NCBI GenBank assembly: GCA_948146395.1
Contig: OX411544.1
Location: 38,224,630-38,288,629, forward strand
DNA length: 64,000 bases
Direction of reading: 5' to 3'
Origin: Fragum whitleyi
Taxonomy: Eukaryota; Mollusca; Bivalvia; Cardiida; Cardiidae
Shown here: positions 14,301 through 22,970 of the stretch, piece by piece
Layout: the number at the start of each line of letters is the position of its first letter
Numbering within the stretch: position 1 is the first letter of the stretch
Position numbers and translations under genes: made by a program
Notes under the pieces: model-generated
The model's input: only the letters and a program-made list of their open reading frames with translations
Databases searched by the model: none
Told to the model about the DNA's origin: nothing

Positions 14301-17300
14301 CCATTTCAAACATGAGCAACTTAATCTTCGTAGATGTTAAGGCCACACTGAAGTTATGATGTTAAGGCCACACTTTAATGACTTGCTGTTTATTTCAAGT
14401 CCATTACTACATATTTCAAATTATGCTTTAGTATTTGATGATCAAGGCTTGGGTTCTTTTTATGCAAAGGGAATGGAGCCCCCAATTTTAGGATAAATAT
14501 GTTAAAATTAGTTACTACAATTAGGCATTTTTCTTGACTATTGATAATGCTCAAAACTATTTCAATTTACAGAAAGAAAAATGATTTCAGAAGCAGTTTA
14601 TCAGCTGATAATTGATGCACATTGATTATTAACATAAATACTCCCTTGGGTGAAACTTTTACAAATTGGAACATTGATTTCATGGTGGACTATGGTAGGA
14701 GCCAAAACTCAGCCTGACTTCCTTAAGGACGATTTCGGGAGTTCGTTCTTGCGCAACGTCTTTGCGCATCGAACTCTTCAAAAAGGAGTATGCGCTCCAA
14801 ACTTGCACTTATCTCGGACGTAAGAAAATCACTACAAAACCCCATTAAATTTCTATATTTCGCGGAAAACGCTTTCATGAGGACAATAAACTAATCATAT
14901 CACTAAAAACATAATACAGTTAGTTACATCGTGAAATTGACATTTAACTCGATCAAAACCATTCTAAATCGCTCACTCAGCGCTCCATTCATTCATTCCA
15001 GACACTCACTCAAACCATTCAAAATCGCTCCATACTCACTGAAAAACATATAACAACAACTTCGTTCAAAATGAAAATAGCCGGGAAAAAATCGGGATAT
15101 CACTTAATAAATTGAAATTGTAAGCATCTAATAGGTTATTGAAGAAATAAGAATCTATCTATAGAACTTGTATGCATATTTTATTAAAGGAAGGTAATCA
15201 TTATTGCAAATTTTGTTCATCCTGAACAAAATTTGCAATACTGGATTACCTCCCATTAAATTCACTCAAAACTCGCTCCACACACTCATTCAATTTCATT
15301 CCTAAATCATTCCATAATCATTCATCTTGTCAATTTCACGATGTTGTTTACTGTAATATAAATTATCGCAGCCATTTAATTTATAGAATAAAGGATTTGA
15401 CGTCAGCGTCGTTTTCGTAGGTATTTGTGACGTTTACGTTCCCGCGCATAATCAGACACCAAACAACGTTATCAGTCGTATATCCGATAGCTTCATGTAA
15501 CCGTCCCATTTAATTTTGACGGGGTTAATTTTTGAAAGGTTGACCTTGATAAACGATCCTGTCGTCGTCATATGATCTTGTCAGATTTTTAATTTCCAAT
15601 GTTTGGATAAATTTTTAACAGACCTGGGTGTTTTTGAAATTTTATTAGGGGATGGGGTGTGAGCGAGATAGATGACCTTGATCTAATCATATGACTTCGA
15701 TCAAGGAATGTGTTGATGCTTATTGCCAAGATCAATTATTATTCCATATGTGAGTATTCTATTTTCAGCAGGCTTGAAGATTTTTGAAAATACTAGATTT
15801 TGTGTGATTTATGTAACGTTGGCCTTGATATATGACCTTGACATTTTCATATGATTTGACCTTGGGATTCATTGACGCAAAACAAATAGATACCCTAATT
15901 GTTGAGGAATTCAACTCCTTAATCGATTAATTTAAGAAGGGTTGAATATCATTGATTTTGTACACAAAAATTGGCACGAGAAAGAGAATCTGGAGTGATT
16001 TTTTTCCTTAGCGTCAAAACTAGGTGACCTAGAATTTTGCATTTTTTCTCAAAAATTAGCAAGGTGACCATACCTTTTTTATATCAATATCACACGAACA
16101 TATAATTATCTACAAAATATAGAAACAATAAAATTTTCTATCTCAGAGTTTTTGAGAAATTTGATCAAAAGTAATAAAATTTTGAAAATATTCTCGTTCA
16201 TTTTCGATATACCAGTTTTTACGTATTGGGAAAAAATATGTTAAAAATCATTATTTTTCCTTTCAATTGATAATTGTGTATTTGATTCAGTGCAAATATC
16301 TTCCTATCTATGAAATTGAAATAAAATTGATTTGAGGTGTTTGATTAGATTTGATTGCGTTATGGTTTTATATCATTACCAAGAAATGAAAATCGGCGAA
16401 AAAATCGGACAAAAATTTATTCGATACCTATGACATTCTATGACAATTTACGAAAAATCTGATTCGGTGACCCCCTTTTTTCTTTCCATTTTTGCAATCG
16501 GCATACTTTAATCTTCAAAATATGAAACAAGAGGACCATGATGGTCCTAGATCGCTCACCTGACTCTCTTTGACCCCTGGGACATCACATCATTTAAATA
16601 GGCAGATGTCATAAAGGAGATAATTTCTACACCAAACCAAGTGTCAAGAAGTTCCGGCCAAAATTGTGACCTCTTGGGTTATAACAAGAAAATTATCATT
16701 AAGGCTCCCTTTCCTGTGATATGGCATGGATCCATTCAATTTTCAAAAGGGTTAATCTTTGTGACTTGACCATCATACTGACCAAGTTTCATGAGGATTG
16801 GGCCATTTTTGTGGCCTCTAGAGCGTTAACAAGATAATTGTCATGAAGGCTCCTTTTCCCGTGATATTGCATAGATCCTTCTCATATTTGAAAGGGTTCA
16901 TCCATGTGATTTGGCCAACATTCTGACCAAGTTTCATGAGGATGGGGCCATTTTTGTGGCCTCTAGAGCGTAAACAAGAAAATTGTTATTAAGGCCCCTT
17001 TTCCTGTGATATGACATGGATCCATCCCATTTTCTATAGGGTTAATCCTTGTGACCTGACAAACATTCTGACCAAGTTTCATGAAGATTGGGTCATATTT
17101 GAGGCCTCTAGAGCGTAAACAAGATGTCATCAAGGCCCCTTTTCCTGTGATATGGCATAGATCCTTCCCATTCTCAATAGCGTTAATCCTTGTGACCTGG
17201 CCAACATTCTGACCAAGTTTCATGAAGATTGGGCCATATTTGTGGCCTCTAGAGTGTAAACAAGAAAATTGCGTTTAAGGCCCCTTTTCCTGTGATAGGG

Positions 17301-19602
17301 CATGGATCCTTCCCATTTTCGATAGGGTTAATCTTTGTGACCTGGCCAACATTCTGACCAAGTTTCATGAAGATTGGGCCATATTTGTGGCCTCTAGAGT
17401 GTAAACACTAAGATTGTTGACGCCGGACGACAGACGACACACGACGGACGACAGACATTCAATGATTACAAAAGCTCACCTTGAGCACGATGTGCTCAGG
17501 TGAGCTAAAAATAAAAAAATTCTATCTCAGAAAATTAATTCTAGCAATCGTCCTTAATAAGTAAAAAGAAACATTGCAAGGGATGTCAAGGGTCAGGGAA
17601 GGGACCAATCAACTTTTAACATACCTGTTGATTCAGTAACATTATAGTTCCTGCATGAAGAATGTAGTGATCGCTGTAAAAAAAAATATACATTTTAATC
17701 AAAAGACTTTAAAAAGTATAAATTTATACAGAATAGTATAATTGAAACTGTACAATATATTTTCAACCAATAAGGCTCCAGGTCTATTTAAGTCTGTTTC
17801 ACGGTATTTCATTAAGTATATAAATTTCAGGCTAATCCAGGAGGCCTGAAGATTTTTTACAAAACTATACAAATTACCAAATTTCATACTTTTCTGTATA
17901 GGCTACAACTATATTACAACAGGAACTCCAATAAAACGTGGAGTCATCTTGGCTATTGAATTTTTGCAAGGGGGAGGGAGAATTTTGACTGCTGGAGCAA
18001 AGGTCCTGGGGCCCGTTTTACTGAGCTTCTTATGAAAAAATTAATCGTAAGTCAAAATCACAAATCGTACCTTGTGTTTTCATTCATTGTTAGATTCTGC
18101 CTTGCAATATCTCATTGTAATCGTCTTTCAAAGACGATTCCAATGAGATATTGCACGACATAATTCCATATTTAGTCACTATTGTAGAAGCAACTTTAAT
18201 TTTTGACTTATGCAAAAAATGATCATAAGATGTTTAGTTAACCCTTTGCTGTTTAATCCCTGCTTTTTATGTGCCTGTGATTTTATTATTGAGAAAACAT
18301 TGTGAAAAGAGAAGAAATTGCTTCTGACAAGCAATTTCTTCTTTTTCCACACAAGTTTCTACCCTACTGAATGGTTACTTTACAAATTAAATCCACTTTA
18401 AATTTTCATCTGCAAAAACAACAAAGGGCAGTACCTCAAAAAATAGGCCAGAAAGAGTTGTGGTTCTTATGCACTCCACTCCCCCTTGGTGAGATCTATA
18501 AACCCATGAAGTTTCATGATCCTAGCTATTATACTTAATGAGATATACTCCGGACAAGATTCAAGTCTGAAAAACAACAAAGGGCAATAACTCAAAAAAT
18601 AGGCCAGGTAGAATTATGGTTCTTGTGCACTGCACTCCCCCATGGTGAGATCTATACACCCATGAAGTTTCATGATCCTAGCTATTATACTTTTAGAGAT
18701 ATACTCTGGACAAGATTCTAGTATGAAAGACTACAAAGGGCAATAACTCAAAAAATAGGCCAGGTTGAGTTACGGTTCTTGTGCACTGCACTCCCCCTTG
18801 GTGAGATCTATACACCCATGAAGTTTCATTATCCTAGCTATTATACTTTAAGAGATATACTCCGGACAAGATTCAAGTCTGAAAAACAACAAAGGGCAGT
18901 AACTCAAAAAATAGGCCAGGACGAGTTGTGGTTCTTCAGCACTGCACTCCCCCTTTGTGAGATCTATACACCCATGAAGTTTCATGATCCTTGCTATTAT
19001 ACTTTAAGAGATATACTCCGGACAAGATTCATGTCTGAAAAACAACAAAGGGCAATAACTCAAATCAAAGGCCTGAAAGGCCTGAATTGAAGACAGGACT
19101 GAATATTAACAATTGGAATGAAAATTGTGGCGTTTTGAGAAGATCTCTTGAGTGGGAATCAAAAATTTAAAACAATCATTGATGGTTACATATGGAAACT
19201 GCACCTTCCTAACAAATGAATATGCTTTACTTTGAAGACTCATCACTTCAAGATAAACCTATCCCTCAGGGCCTCTAGCCAATTCAAGCTTAACAAGAGG
19301 GTAACTGCCTTCATAATCGCTATTCATCCCCAAGTGTAAGTTTTCAATATCCTAAATGAAAAATAATCATTTAACCAACAGAAATATGGTGGCAATTCCT
19401 GTATTCTAAAAACTCATATGAATTATTTCAACCCTGTTTTATAAAATTGTATAGATTATCCCCAGCAATCCAATATGATCCAAATCCGATTTTTTTCCAA
19501 TCAAACTTATTAAGTGGATGTGTAAAAATCTTAAATAAAATGTTAATCCACATGACACACATTGCTTACCCCTTGATGAAGAGCTGAACATTTCATCGCC
19601 AT
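2256..19602 (-). CDS. MRPL4: MRPL4, mitochondrial large-ribosomal-subunit protein uL4m (5' part; continues off the left edge)
   Basis: Five exons join in frame on the minus strand: 19602-19570, 17673-17625, 12289-12127, 10598-10547 and 2373-2256. They give about 138 residues. The first ~27 residues are Ser/Arg-rich, as in a mitochondrial transit peptide (HSSCRNYN). A MRPL4-like block follows, with QAWLENL and LGIIDLHPDIFAAPPR. Then comes a DIL...WQ segment, and finally AEVRGSGRK (about residues 108-116) and QKGTG (120-124), the signature of the L4 RNA-binding loop. After QKGTG the usual R-A-R reads M-K-R, which is unusual. Every junction is GT-AG and the phases agree (0,1,2,0). The last exon ends in phase 1 at a GTGTGT donor, so the rest of the L4 domain is left of the window. 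The product would act in mitoribosome assembly and at the polypeptide exit tunnel. The gene is stretched by an 8.2-kb intron full of transposons. Confidence 0.85.
2389..2625. mobile_element. MITE, CCTGTGC family, copy 1
   Basis: The terminal inverted repeats are about 29 bp and share CCTGTGC, then ATTTCCAACAATTT, with three mismatches. Both ends are flanked by AAAT, a possible 4-bp target duplication. Copy 2 is at 56128-56330. Confidence 0.7.
2716..2989 (-). mobile_element. tRNA-derived SINE (family S), full length
   Basis: Read on the minus strand it starts GGCTGCCATTGTAGCGCAGT, an A-box-like tRNA head. Next come a body with TCTCACCAATGG and CAGCTGGAGGCTAGGAAAGG, a CCGCCACTATATAACTGAAA segment, and an AATCAATCAATC tail. 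TCCTGCAGAA lies on both sides as a probable target duplication. It splits two copies of a ~72-bp host sequence (2632-2703 and 3011-3083). Confidence 0.75.
3122..3478 (+). mobile_element. Helentron-like element, GCTCACCTGAG family, 3'-truncated
   Basis: It has the 5' terminus ACAAG plus hairpin GGACCA-AGA-TGGTCC (3129-3143), then GCTCCCCTGAG (one change from the family). About one and a half core-B units follow (GACCAAGTTTAATGAAGATT, GATATGGCAAGGATCCTTCC). It breaks off at 3478 with no 3' hairpin. Confidence 0.6.
3733..4967 (+). mobile_element. Helentron-like element, AGCTCCACWGGCT family, complete
   Basis: The 5' end has a hairpin AAGCCAT-GA-ATGGCTT (3742-3757) and AGCTCCACAGGCT (3762-3774). 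The core has five units of about 166 bp with AATGATTTTCAAAGTTTCCA and GACTGATAAAGGGTCAC. A CACGCACGGACGGACG tract (4878-4910) follows, then a 3' hairpin at 4932-4960. Its right arm AGCCAGTGGAGCT is the reverse complement of the 5' motif at 12 of 13 positions. It ends AAAAAC. Confidence 0.6.
5164..6543. mobile_element. Non-autonomous DNA transposon with CAGGGCTCTC ends
   Basis: The ends are CAGGGCTCTC and GAGAGCCCTG, perfect 10-bp inverted repeats. Both are flanked by GAAAG, a possible 5-bp target duplication. The left subterminal region repeats CGGACGACA/GACGACA, and the right one repeats GTTGGATTCC-like words. No transposase frame was seen. CAGGG ends suggest hAT; this is inference. Confidence 0.5.
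6544..7047. other. Unannotated intronic stretch
   Basis: AT-rich sequence inside MRPL4 intron 4. I see no exon, RNA gene or clear repeat here. Confidence 0.5.
7060..7269 (-). mobile_element. SINE family S, 5'-truncated, with target duplication
   Basis: It has the same body as the SINE at 2716 (TTACGCCGCTTTCAACATTA, CCTAGCCTCCAGC, CCATTGGTGAGAGAC) but lacks the tRNA head. It is flanked by a perfect 12-bp direct repeat TCCACTAAAAGA (7048-7059 and 7270-7281). That indicates a 5'-truncated target-primed insertion. Confidence 0.8.
7376..7441 (+). mobile_element. SINE family S, 3' fragment
   Basis: TTGGTGCTCCAGTCGCTGCGG through ACGGCGTAAAACCCCAATAA matches the last third of family S in plus orientation. 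Confidence 0.6.
7442..7903. other. Unannotated intronic stretch
   Basis: No exon or recognised repeat. The open frames here have no similarity I can name. Confidence 0.5.
7904..8158. mobile_element. MITE, TTGTGACCC family, copy 1
   Basis: Inverted ends TTGTGACCCATCACACTAAAA and TTTTAGCGTGACGGGTCACAA match at 19 of 21. An inner hairpin GACCCTAGTCAGTCTG...CAGCCAGACTAGGGC is present. The related copy is at 41267-41527. Confidence 0.7.
8340..9291 (+). mobile_element. Helentron-like element, GCTCACCTGAG family with core B, 5'-truncated
   Basis: Six core-B units of about 120-150 bp share CCTTGTGACCTGGCCAACAT, TTTCATGAAGATTGGGCCAT and CCTCTAGAGTGTAAAC. A GACGCACGACG tract (9196-9240) follows, then the hairpin AGCTCATCTTGAGCAC-GAT-GTGCTCAGGTGAGCT (9258-9291) and AAAAAA. 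The hairpin is the family 3' end. No 5' hairpin is seen. Confidence 0.7.
9292..10546. other. Mostly unannotated intron with a repeat fragment
   Basis: 9385-9480 resembles the repeat at 30770-31250 (ACCTACAACATAGGATCTG against CCTATGTTGTGG). A TGACGTCAG word lies near 9815. The rest shows no exon. The CDS-like frame at 9985 has no similarity I recognise. Confidence 0.4.
10547..10598 (-). CDS. MRPL4: MRPL4 exon 4 (52 nt)
   Basis: The acceptor is TTTATTTCACAG and the donor GTAAGT, a consensus match. One base completes Arg, then 17 codons follow with IDIL and RWQQEYK. These align without gaps to the LDIL...WQKNFK segment of MRPL4. The exon sits in a 100-bp island between repeats. Confidence 0.85.
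10680..11640 (+). repeat. Core-C minisatellite (Helentron-like core without visible ends)
   Basis: Six or so units of about 150 bp contain GGAACATTCTGGTAAAGTTT, GGCCCAGTGGTTCAGGAGG and CTGCCACGCCCATATTTATG. The same core in inverse orientation fills 49132-50210, which does have hairpin ends. No terminal hairpin was found here. It begins about 80 bp beyond the acceptor side of MRPL4 exon 4, in intron 3. Confidence 0.65.
11640..11910 (+). repeat. Minisatellite, roughly 60-70-bp unit
   Basis: About four imperfect units each carry GTCAATCTTAAATATTGCCC followed by ATATACAACCAATGA. No coding signal. Confidence 0.65.
12127..12289 (-). CDS. MRPL4: MRPL4 exon 3 (163 nt)
   Basis: The acceptor is TATGTTTCTAG and the donor GTAAAA. 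The 53 full codons include QAWLENL and LGIIDLHPDIFAAPP. I match these to the QAW(V)ESL...DLHPDVFA segment of vertebrate MRPL4 from memory. The exon ends with AG of an Arg codon completed by the next exon. Confidence 0.85.
12854..12990. mobile_element. Palindromic MITE, CAAGCCCT family, copy 1
   Basis: The whole element folds on itself. Left end CAAGCCCTACGTTCAGG pairs with CCTGAACACAGGGCTTG, and the inner arms TTTTCCAATT and AATTGGAAAA pair as well. A related copy lies at 35976-36116. Confidence 0.7.
13230..13253 (+). repeat. Poly-C run
   Basis: An uninterrupted run of C, prone to length variation. Similar G runs are at 45347-45360 and 52647-52660. Confidence 0.95.
13771..14178 (+). mobile_element. 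Palindromic element family P, copy 1
   Basis: A long hairpin comes first (arms about 75 bp, TAGAGGATGATTGTTTGTTT ... AAAACAAATATTTATTCTA, inner arms AACAACAAAAGCTATATTTT). A unique tail then carries GCACGTGATTGCTATGCAA, two GACGTCA sites, TTATCAAGTGATAA and the end GCATTAAAGAAA. Other copies are at 47753, 48068, 53246, 53875 and (partial) 54497. Confidence 0.75.
14912..15359. mobile_element. MITE family T, copy 1
   Basis: The ends are inverted: TTACATCGTGAAATTGACA on the left, TGTCAATTTCACGATGTTG on the right. The interior repeats words such as TCACTCA and ATTCATTC. It also holds a strong hairpin, TTGCAAATTTTGTTC-ATCCT-GAACAAAATTTGCAA, nested in outer arms GGTAATC/GGATTACC. A copy of the right half is at 52615-52830. 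Confidence 0.65.
15360..16524. other. Unannotated intronic stretch
   Basis: AT-rich sequence in MRPL4 intron 2. No exon or repeat family is recognised, although 15550-15870 repeats GACCTTGAT and ATATGA words loosely, as in degenerate Helentron cores. Confidence 0.4.
16525..17510 (+). mobile_element. Helentron-like element, GCTCACCTGAG family with core B, complete
   Basis: The 5' end has AAACAAG, the hairpin GGACCA-TGA-TGGTCC (16533-16547), then GCTCACCTGA (16554-16563). Core-B units of about 120-150 bp run to 17400. A GACGGACGACAGACGACAC tract follows, then the hairpin AGCTCACCTTGAGCAC-GAT-GTGCTCAGGTGAGCT (17473-17506) and AAAAA. The right arm of the hairpin matches the 5' motif in reverse complement. 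This is the best full copy with core B. Confidence 0.7.
17625..17673 (-). CDS. MRPL4: MRPL4 exon 2 (49 nt)
   Basis: A poly-T tract and TTTACAG acceptor lie just above 17673, and a GTATGT donor sits at 17624-17619. It encodes RSLHSSCRNYNVTEST plus one base. That base joins TG of the next exon to make a Val codon, so the phase fits. Confidence 0.75.
18104..18154. repeat. Isolated near-perfect palindrome
   Basis: The arms GCAATATCTCATTG...AATCGTCTTT and AAAGACGATT...CAATGAGATATTGC pair over about 24 bp with almost no loop. It is probably the core of a small MITE. Confidence 0.6.
18238..18420 (+). mobile_element. TTAA-flanked MITE family R, copy 1
   Basis: It starts TTAACCCTTTGCTGTTTAAT. The centre is a hairpin GAAGAAATTGCTT...AAGCAATTTCTTC (18311-18341), and AAATTAAATCCACTTTAAAT follows. 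A longer copy is at 26475-26701, where GGGAAAGGGTTAA forms the right end. TTAA followed by CCC fits piggyBac-type ends; the class is inference. Confidence 0.5.
18417..19062 (+). repeat. Core-E minisatellite, about 156-bp unit
   Basis: Four units contain AACAACAAAGGGCAATAACTC, ATGAAGTTTCATGATCCTAG and GATATACTCCGGACAAGATT. One unit of the same core precedes the 3' hairpin at about 21152-21180, so this is a Helentron-like core lacking ends. The 103-codon open frame across it is a by-product of the repeat length. Confidence 0.7.
19259..19351 (-). CDS. Possible alternative terminal exon of MRPL4
   Basis: A TTTTCATTTAG acceptor opens a 30-codon frame ending in TAG. It lies between MRPL4 exons 1 and 2 and is open only in the phase that exon 1 would deliver. 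Use of it would give a protein of about 41 residues (...NLHLGMNSDYEGSYPLVKLE...). A 30-codon open frame can arise by chance, and I do not recognise the peptide. Confidence 0.25.
   Translation of the reverse strand, partial: DIENLHLGMNSDYEGSYPLVKLELARGPEG
19570..19602 (-). CDS. MRPL4: MRPL4 exon 1 (coding part, candidate)
   Basis: CACCATGG gives a strong start context, followed by 11 codons (MAMKCSALHQG) and a GTAAGC donor at 19569-19564. Joining to the next exon in phase 0 keeps the frame open and gives a basic, Ser-rich N-terminus that fits a mitochondrial transit peptide. The start is chosen on context and phase only, since this region is not conserved between species. This is the least certain exon of the gene. 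Confidence 0.5.
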
Positions 19603-19609
19603 GGTGAAT

Positions 19610-20184
19610 ATTGCCCTGAATTGGAAATTTGTTCAAATTTCTTTTACATTTATTATCTGATCCAGGATTTGACTAATTATCTCCACATAGAAGAAGCAAT
19701 GAAAGTAATACCAATATTCTTATACTTTTACTAGTCAAAGTCAATACTAAGAAGAAGTATTTTCCCGTACAATAGCTGTAGCTTTTTTTATGAATACCGT
19801 TTAAGTTTCTTCCAGGAGTGAAACATTCTATTTCTATTTTTCCATTGAGATATTTCGGTCTCCATTTCAGGTTATTCTCCTTGCAGATGGTCTTACTTAG
19901 TAGAAAATTATTTTTACTACAAAATAATATATAAACCTGTTAAGACAACCAACCTTTCAAGATTCGGATTGAACTATCCGGTGAACTATCAATTTTGACA
20001 AAACTGCCAAAATGACAGATCGTTAAATGAAATCCCGAGCTACAGCATTTATCACCTTGAGTAGAATTCTTTCAAAGTCCACTCCAGAATGTTACAAATA
20101 AATCCATTCCAGTTTCCAAAACAGTTTCTGTTATTGTCAGAAAATTGTCGAAAACAAAAGCGGAAACTCAAAACCGGGATCGCA
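19610..20184. other. Region upstream of the MRPL4 start
   Basis: Presumed promoter of MRPL4 by position only. No TATA box or CpG island is obvious, and no other exon is seen. Confidence 0.3.
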
Positions 20185-20374
20185 CATACTGTATAGGCCA
20201 TTCGGAACACCACTCGGCCAATCTAACGCATTCGTCACAACTCGGCCGATTCCGTAACCTACATTTATCTGAGACTTCGGAGATCGCCCGATGATTGCCG
20301 AGTGAATATCACGATTACGATCAGTTGCCGTTTACGGATATAACCGAGTGATGTTCCAAATGCTGTACAATATG
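20185..20374. mobile_element. MITE with CATACTGTA ends
   Basis: The ends CATACTGTATAGGCCATTCGG and CCAAATGCTGTACAATATG, plus inner GGAACACCACTCGG and CCGAGTGATGTTCC, make a ~32-bp inverted repeat. CTCGGCC is repeated inside. Confidence 0.65.
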
Positions 20375-20937
20375 GATAGACAAAACAAGCCTAATAATAA
20401 AGTAATTTGATAAGCCATCGAAATTTCTCCGTAAATCCAAGTAAAAATTCAAACCTAGGAAATTCCAAGGGTTTACGAGTTTATTCAAATAGCCTTGTGC
20501 TATTTTAGTATTTATCCATTTACACTACGACAGGCCCAGGAGACGGATAAATAAAGCAACCTTAAGGACACGCAAACACACAATTTTACGAGAAATAGGG
20601 AGTCTAAAATGGGGAACTGAAAATAGCTTGCCAATGCTTTGTATAAAAACAGTTGTAGGATGCAATTGAAAATTTGGAGCAAATGCAAAAGATTGCAGCC
20701 GAAAACGCCCTAAAACAGCACCATTTACGAATGTAAAACACGTTTCTGCAGGCAACTTCTGCATGGATCAAGTGTTCACTCCCCTGAGGTCCCGGCCAGA
20801 ATTAAGGTCAGCGCCAAAATCTTACGGTATATTGCTACACTATTGATTATTTTTGCCGCGTTTATTTCTATGAATGAGTCTACTTTTTTGAGCGTAATGA
20901 CACATGTAGGTTTGTTATCAGAATCCGATGGCGACGA

Positions 20938-21185
20938 TCCCTATATTGAAAGACAGGTAAACCTGTCTTCAATAAAAATAGGCTAGGTAGAGTTATGGAT
21001 AATGGTTCTTGTGCACTGCACATCGTAATGAAGAGAAGAATACAATTGCCAAGTTTGAAGTCCATCAGATTTCAAGTGACAGAGTTATGCTCTGGACCAA
21101 GAAGTGGACGCCGCCGGACGCCCGTACGCTGGACGCCACGGGTGATCCCATAATATGTCCTGTCTTCGACGGGCGTATAAAAACC
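20938..21185 (+). mobile_element. Helentron-like element with core E, short
   Basis: It begins at a perfect hairpin AAGACAGGT-AA-ACCTGTCTT. It then has part of core E (AGAGTTATG...GTTCTTGTGCACTGCAC), a GGACGCC/GACGCC tract, and a 3' hairpin TATGTCCTGTC-TTC-GACGGGCGTATA followed by AAAAA. No 5' motif matching the 3' arm was found, so the 5' end is uncertain. Confidence 0.45.
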
Positions 21186-21700
21186 AAGTGTCTTCCTGTG
21201 TTGCATTTCTTGGACACCACATACAGCGTTATAATGGATTTGCAGTGTAAATAATTGGGCGAGACCACCTAACTCAAAAGGTGTCATATTCAAAATAAAT
21301 GATAGCATTCATTTAAGGTAATTTACGGGAAACCAGTCAAACCGGCCCCCGGTCAAACCAGCCCCAAAACGGTCAAACCAGCCCCAAAAAATAGTCAAAC
21401 CGGCCCCTCAACTCAGAAAAACGGTCAAACCGGCCCCAAAAAATAGTCAAACCGGCCCCTCAACTCAGAAAAACGGTCAAACCGGCCCCAAGAAATAGTC
21501 AAACCGACCCCTATTTATTTTCATTTTTTTGTTTGATACAATTATTTTACTTTAATATTTTGAACCTACGAACTTTTAATAATCTTGGTCCATGATATAC
21601 ATATTTTAGAGTCCCCACATAAGAAATTTAAGCTTAATTATATTATTTCGTGTGCTAAATGTATGTTGTAAAAAATAAATATATCGTGATATTTTGATTT

Positions 21701-22970
21701 AAACAAGAGGACCAAGATGGTCCTAGATCGCTCACCTGAGTCTCTTTGACCCCTGGGACATCACATTAATTGGATAGGCAGATGTCAAAAAGAAGATAAT
21801 TGCCTAAAATCAATACCATGGAATGTTTTCAGCGAAGAGCAAGACTTTGCTCTTTGATTCTATGTAAAAAGGGTTGTGCCCGGGTTGAGCCCAAATATAA
21901 TCCTAGGGTGTTGATATGAACAAACTTGGTAGAGGTCCACTAGATGATGCTACATACCAAAAATGAAAGCTGCCTGCCTTCTAGTTTCATAGAAGAAGAT
22001 TTTTGAAGATTTTCATTTTTTTACCCTTCATGCTAATCAGAGATAAAGGGATGCACCCGTGCAAAGCCCAAATATGCCCCAAGGGTCTTGATATGAACAA
22101 ACTTGGTAGGGGCCCACTAGATGATGCTACATACCAAAAATGAAAGCAGTGTGCCCTCTGGTTTTGATTTAAGAAGAATTCAAAAGATTTTCGCTCTCTG
22201 ATTCTATGTAAAAAGGGTTGTGCCCGGGTGGAGCCCAAATATGATCCTAGGGTGTTGATATAAACAAACTTAGTAGAGGTCCACTAGATGATGCTACATA
22301 CCAAAAATGAAAGCTGTCTGCCTTCTGGTTTCATAGAATAAGATTTTTGAAGATTTTCATTTTTTTACCCTTAGTGCTAATAAGAGATAAAGGGATGCAC
22401 CCGGGCAAAGCCCAAATATGACTCAAGGGTCTTGATATGAACAAACTTGGTAGAGGCCCACTAGGTGATGCTACATACCAAATATGAAAGCTGTCTGCCA
22501 TCTGGTTTCAGAGAAGAAGATTTTTAAAGATTTTCACTCTTTGATTCTATGTAAAAAGGGTTGTGCCCGGGCAAAGCCCAAATATGACCCAAGGGTCTTG
22601 ATATGAACAAACTTGGTAGAGGTCCACTAGATGATGCTACATACCAAATATGAAAGCTGTCTGCCTTCTGGTTTCAGAGAAGAAGATTTTTAAAGATTTT
22701 CATATTTTCACCCTTTTTGTTAAGGGTAAAGGGAAAGTTAAGGGTGGATTTCAATTATTTGAACAACTTTGGTAGAGCTTGACCCAAGGAACATCCCTGC
22801 CAAGTTTCATCAAGATTGGCCCACTGGTTTAGGAGGAGAAGATGTTTAAAGAAATTGTGGACGACGGACGACGCACGACGCACGTCGCACGACGCACGAC
22901 TGACGACGGACGACGGACATTTTACGATCACAATAGCTCACCTTGAGCACTTCGTGCTCAGGTGAGCTAC
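21701..22970 (+). mobile_element. Helentron-like element, GCTCACCTGAG family with core A, complete
   Basis: The 5' end has AAACAAG, the hairpin GGACCA-AGA-TGGTCC (21709-21723) and GCTCACCTGAG (21730-21740). Core A follows as alternating units (about 340-bp dimer). A linker GGTTTAGGAGGAGAAGATG comes next, then a GACGGACGACGCACGACG tract (22860-22918). The 3' hairpin AGCTCACCTTGAGCAC-TTC-GTGCTCAGGTGAGCT is at 22935-22968. It shares both ends with 16525-17510 but has a different core. Confidence 0.75.

Noticed and set aside
16963..17223. 86-codon open frame (also 8735-9254, minus strand)
   Set aside because: By-product of core-B units in Helentron-like elements.
18779..19090. 103-codon open frame
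   Set aside because: It spans two 156-bp repeat units (a multiple of three) and its amino-acid pattern simply repeats with the DNA unit.
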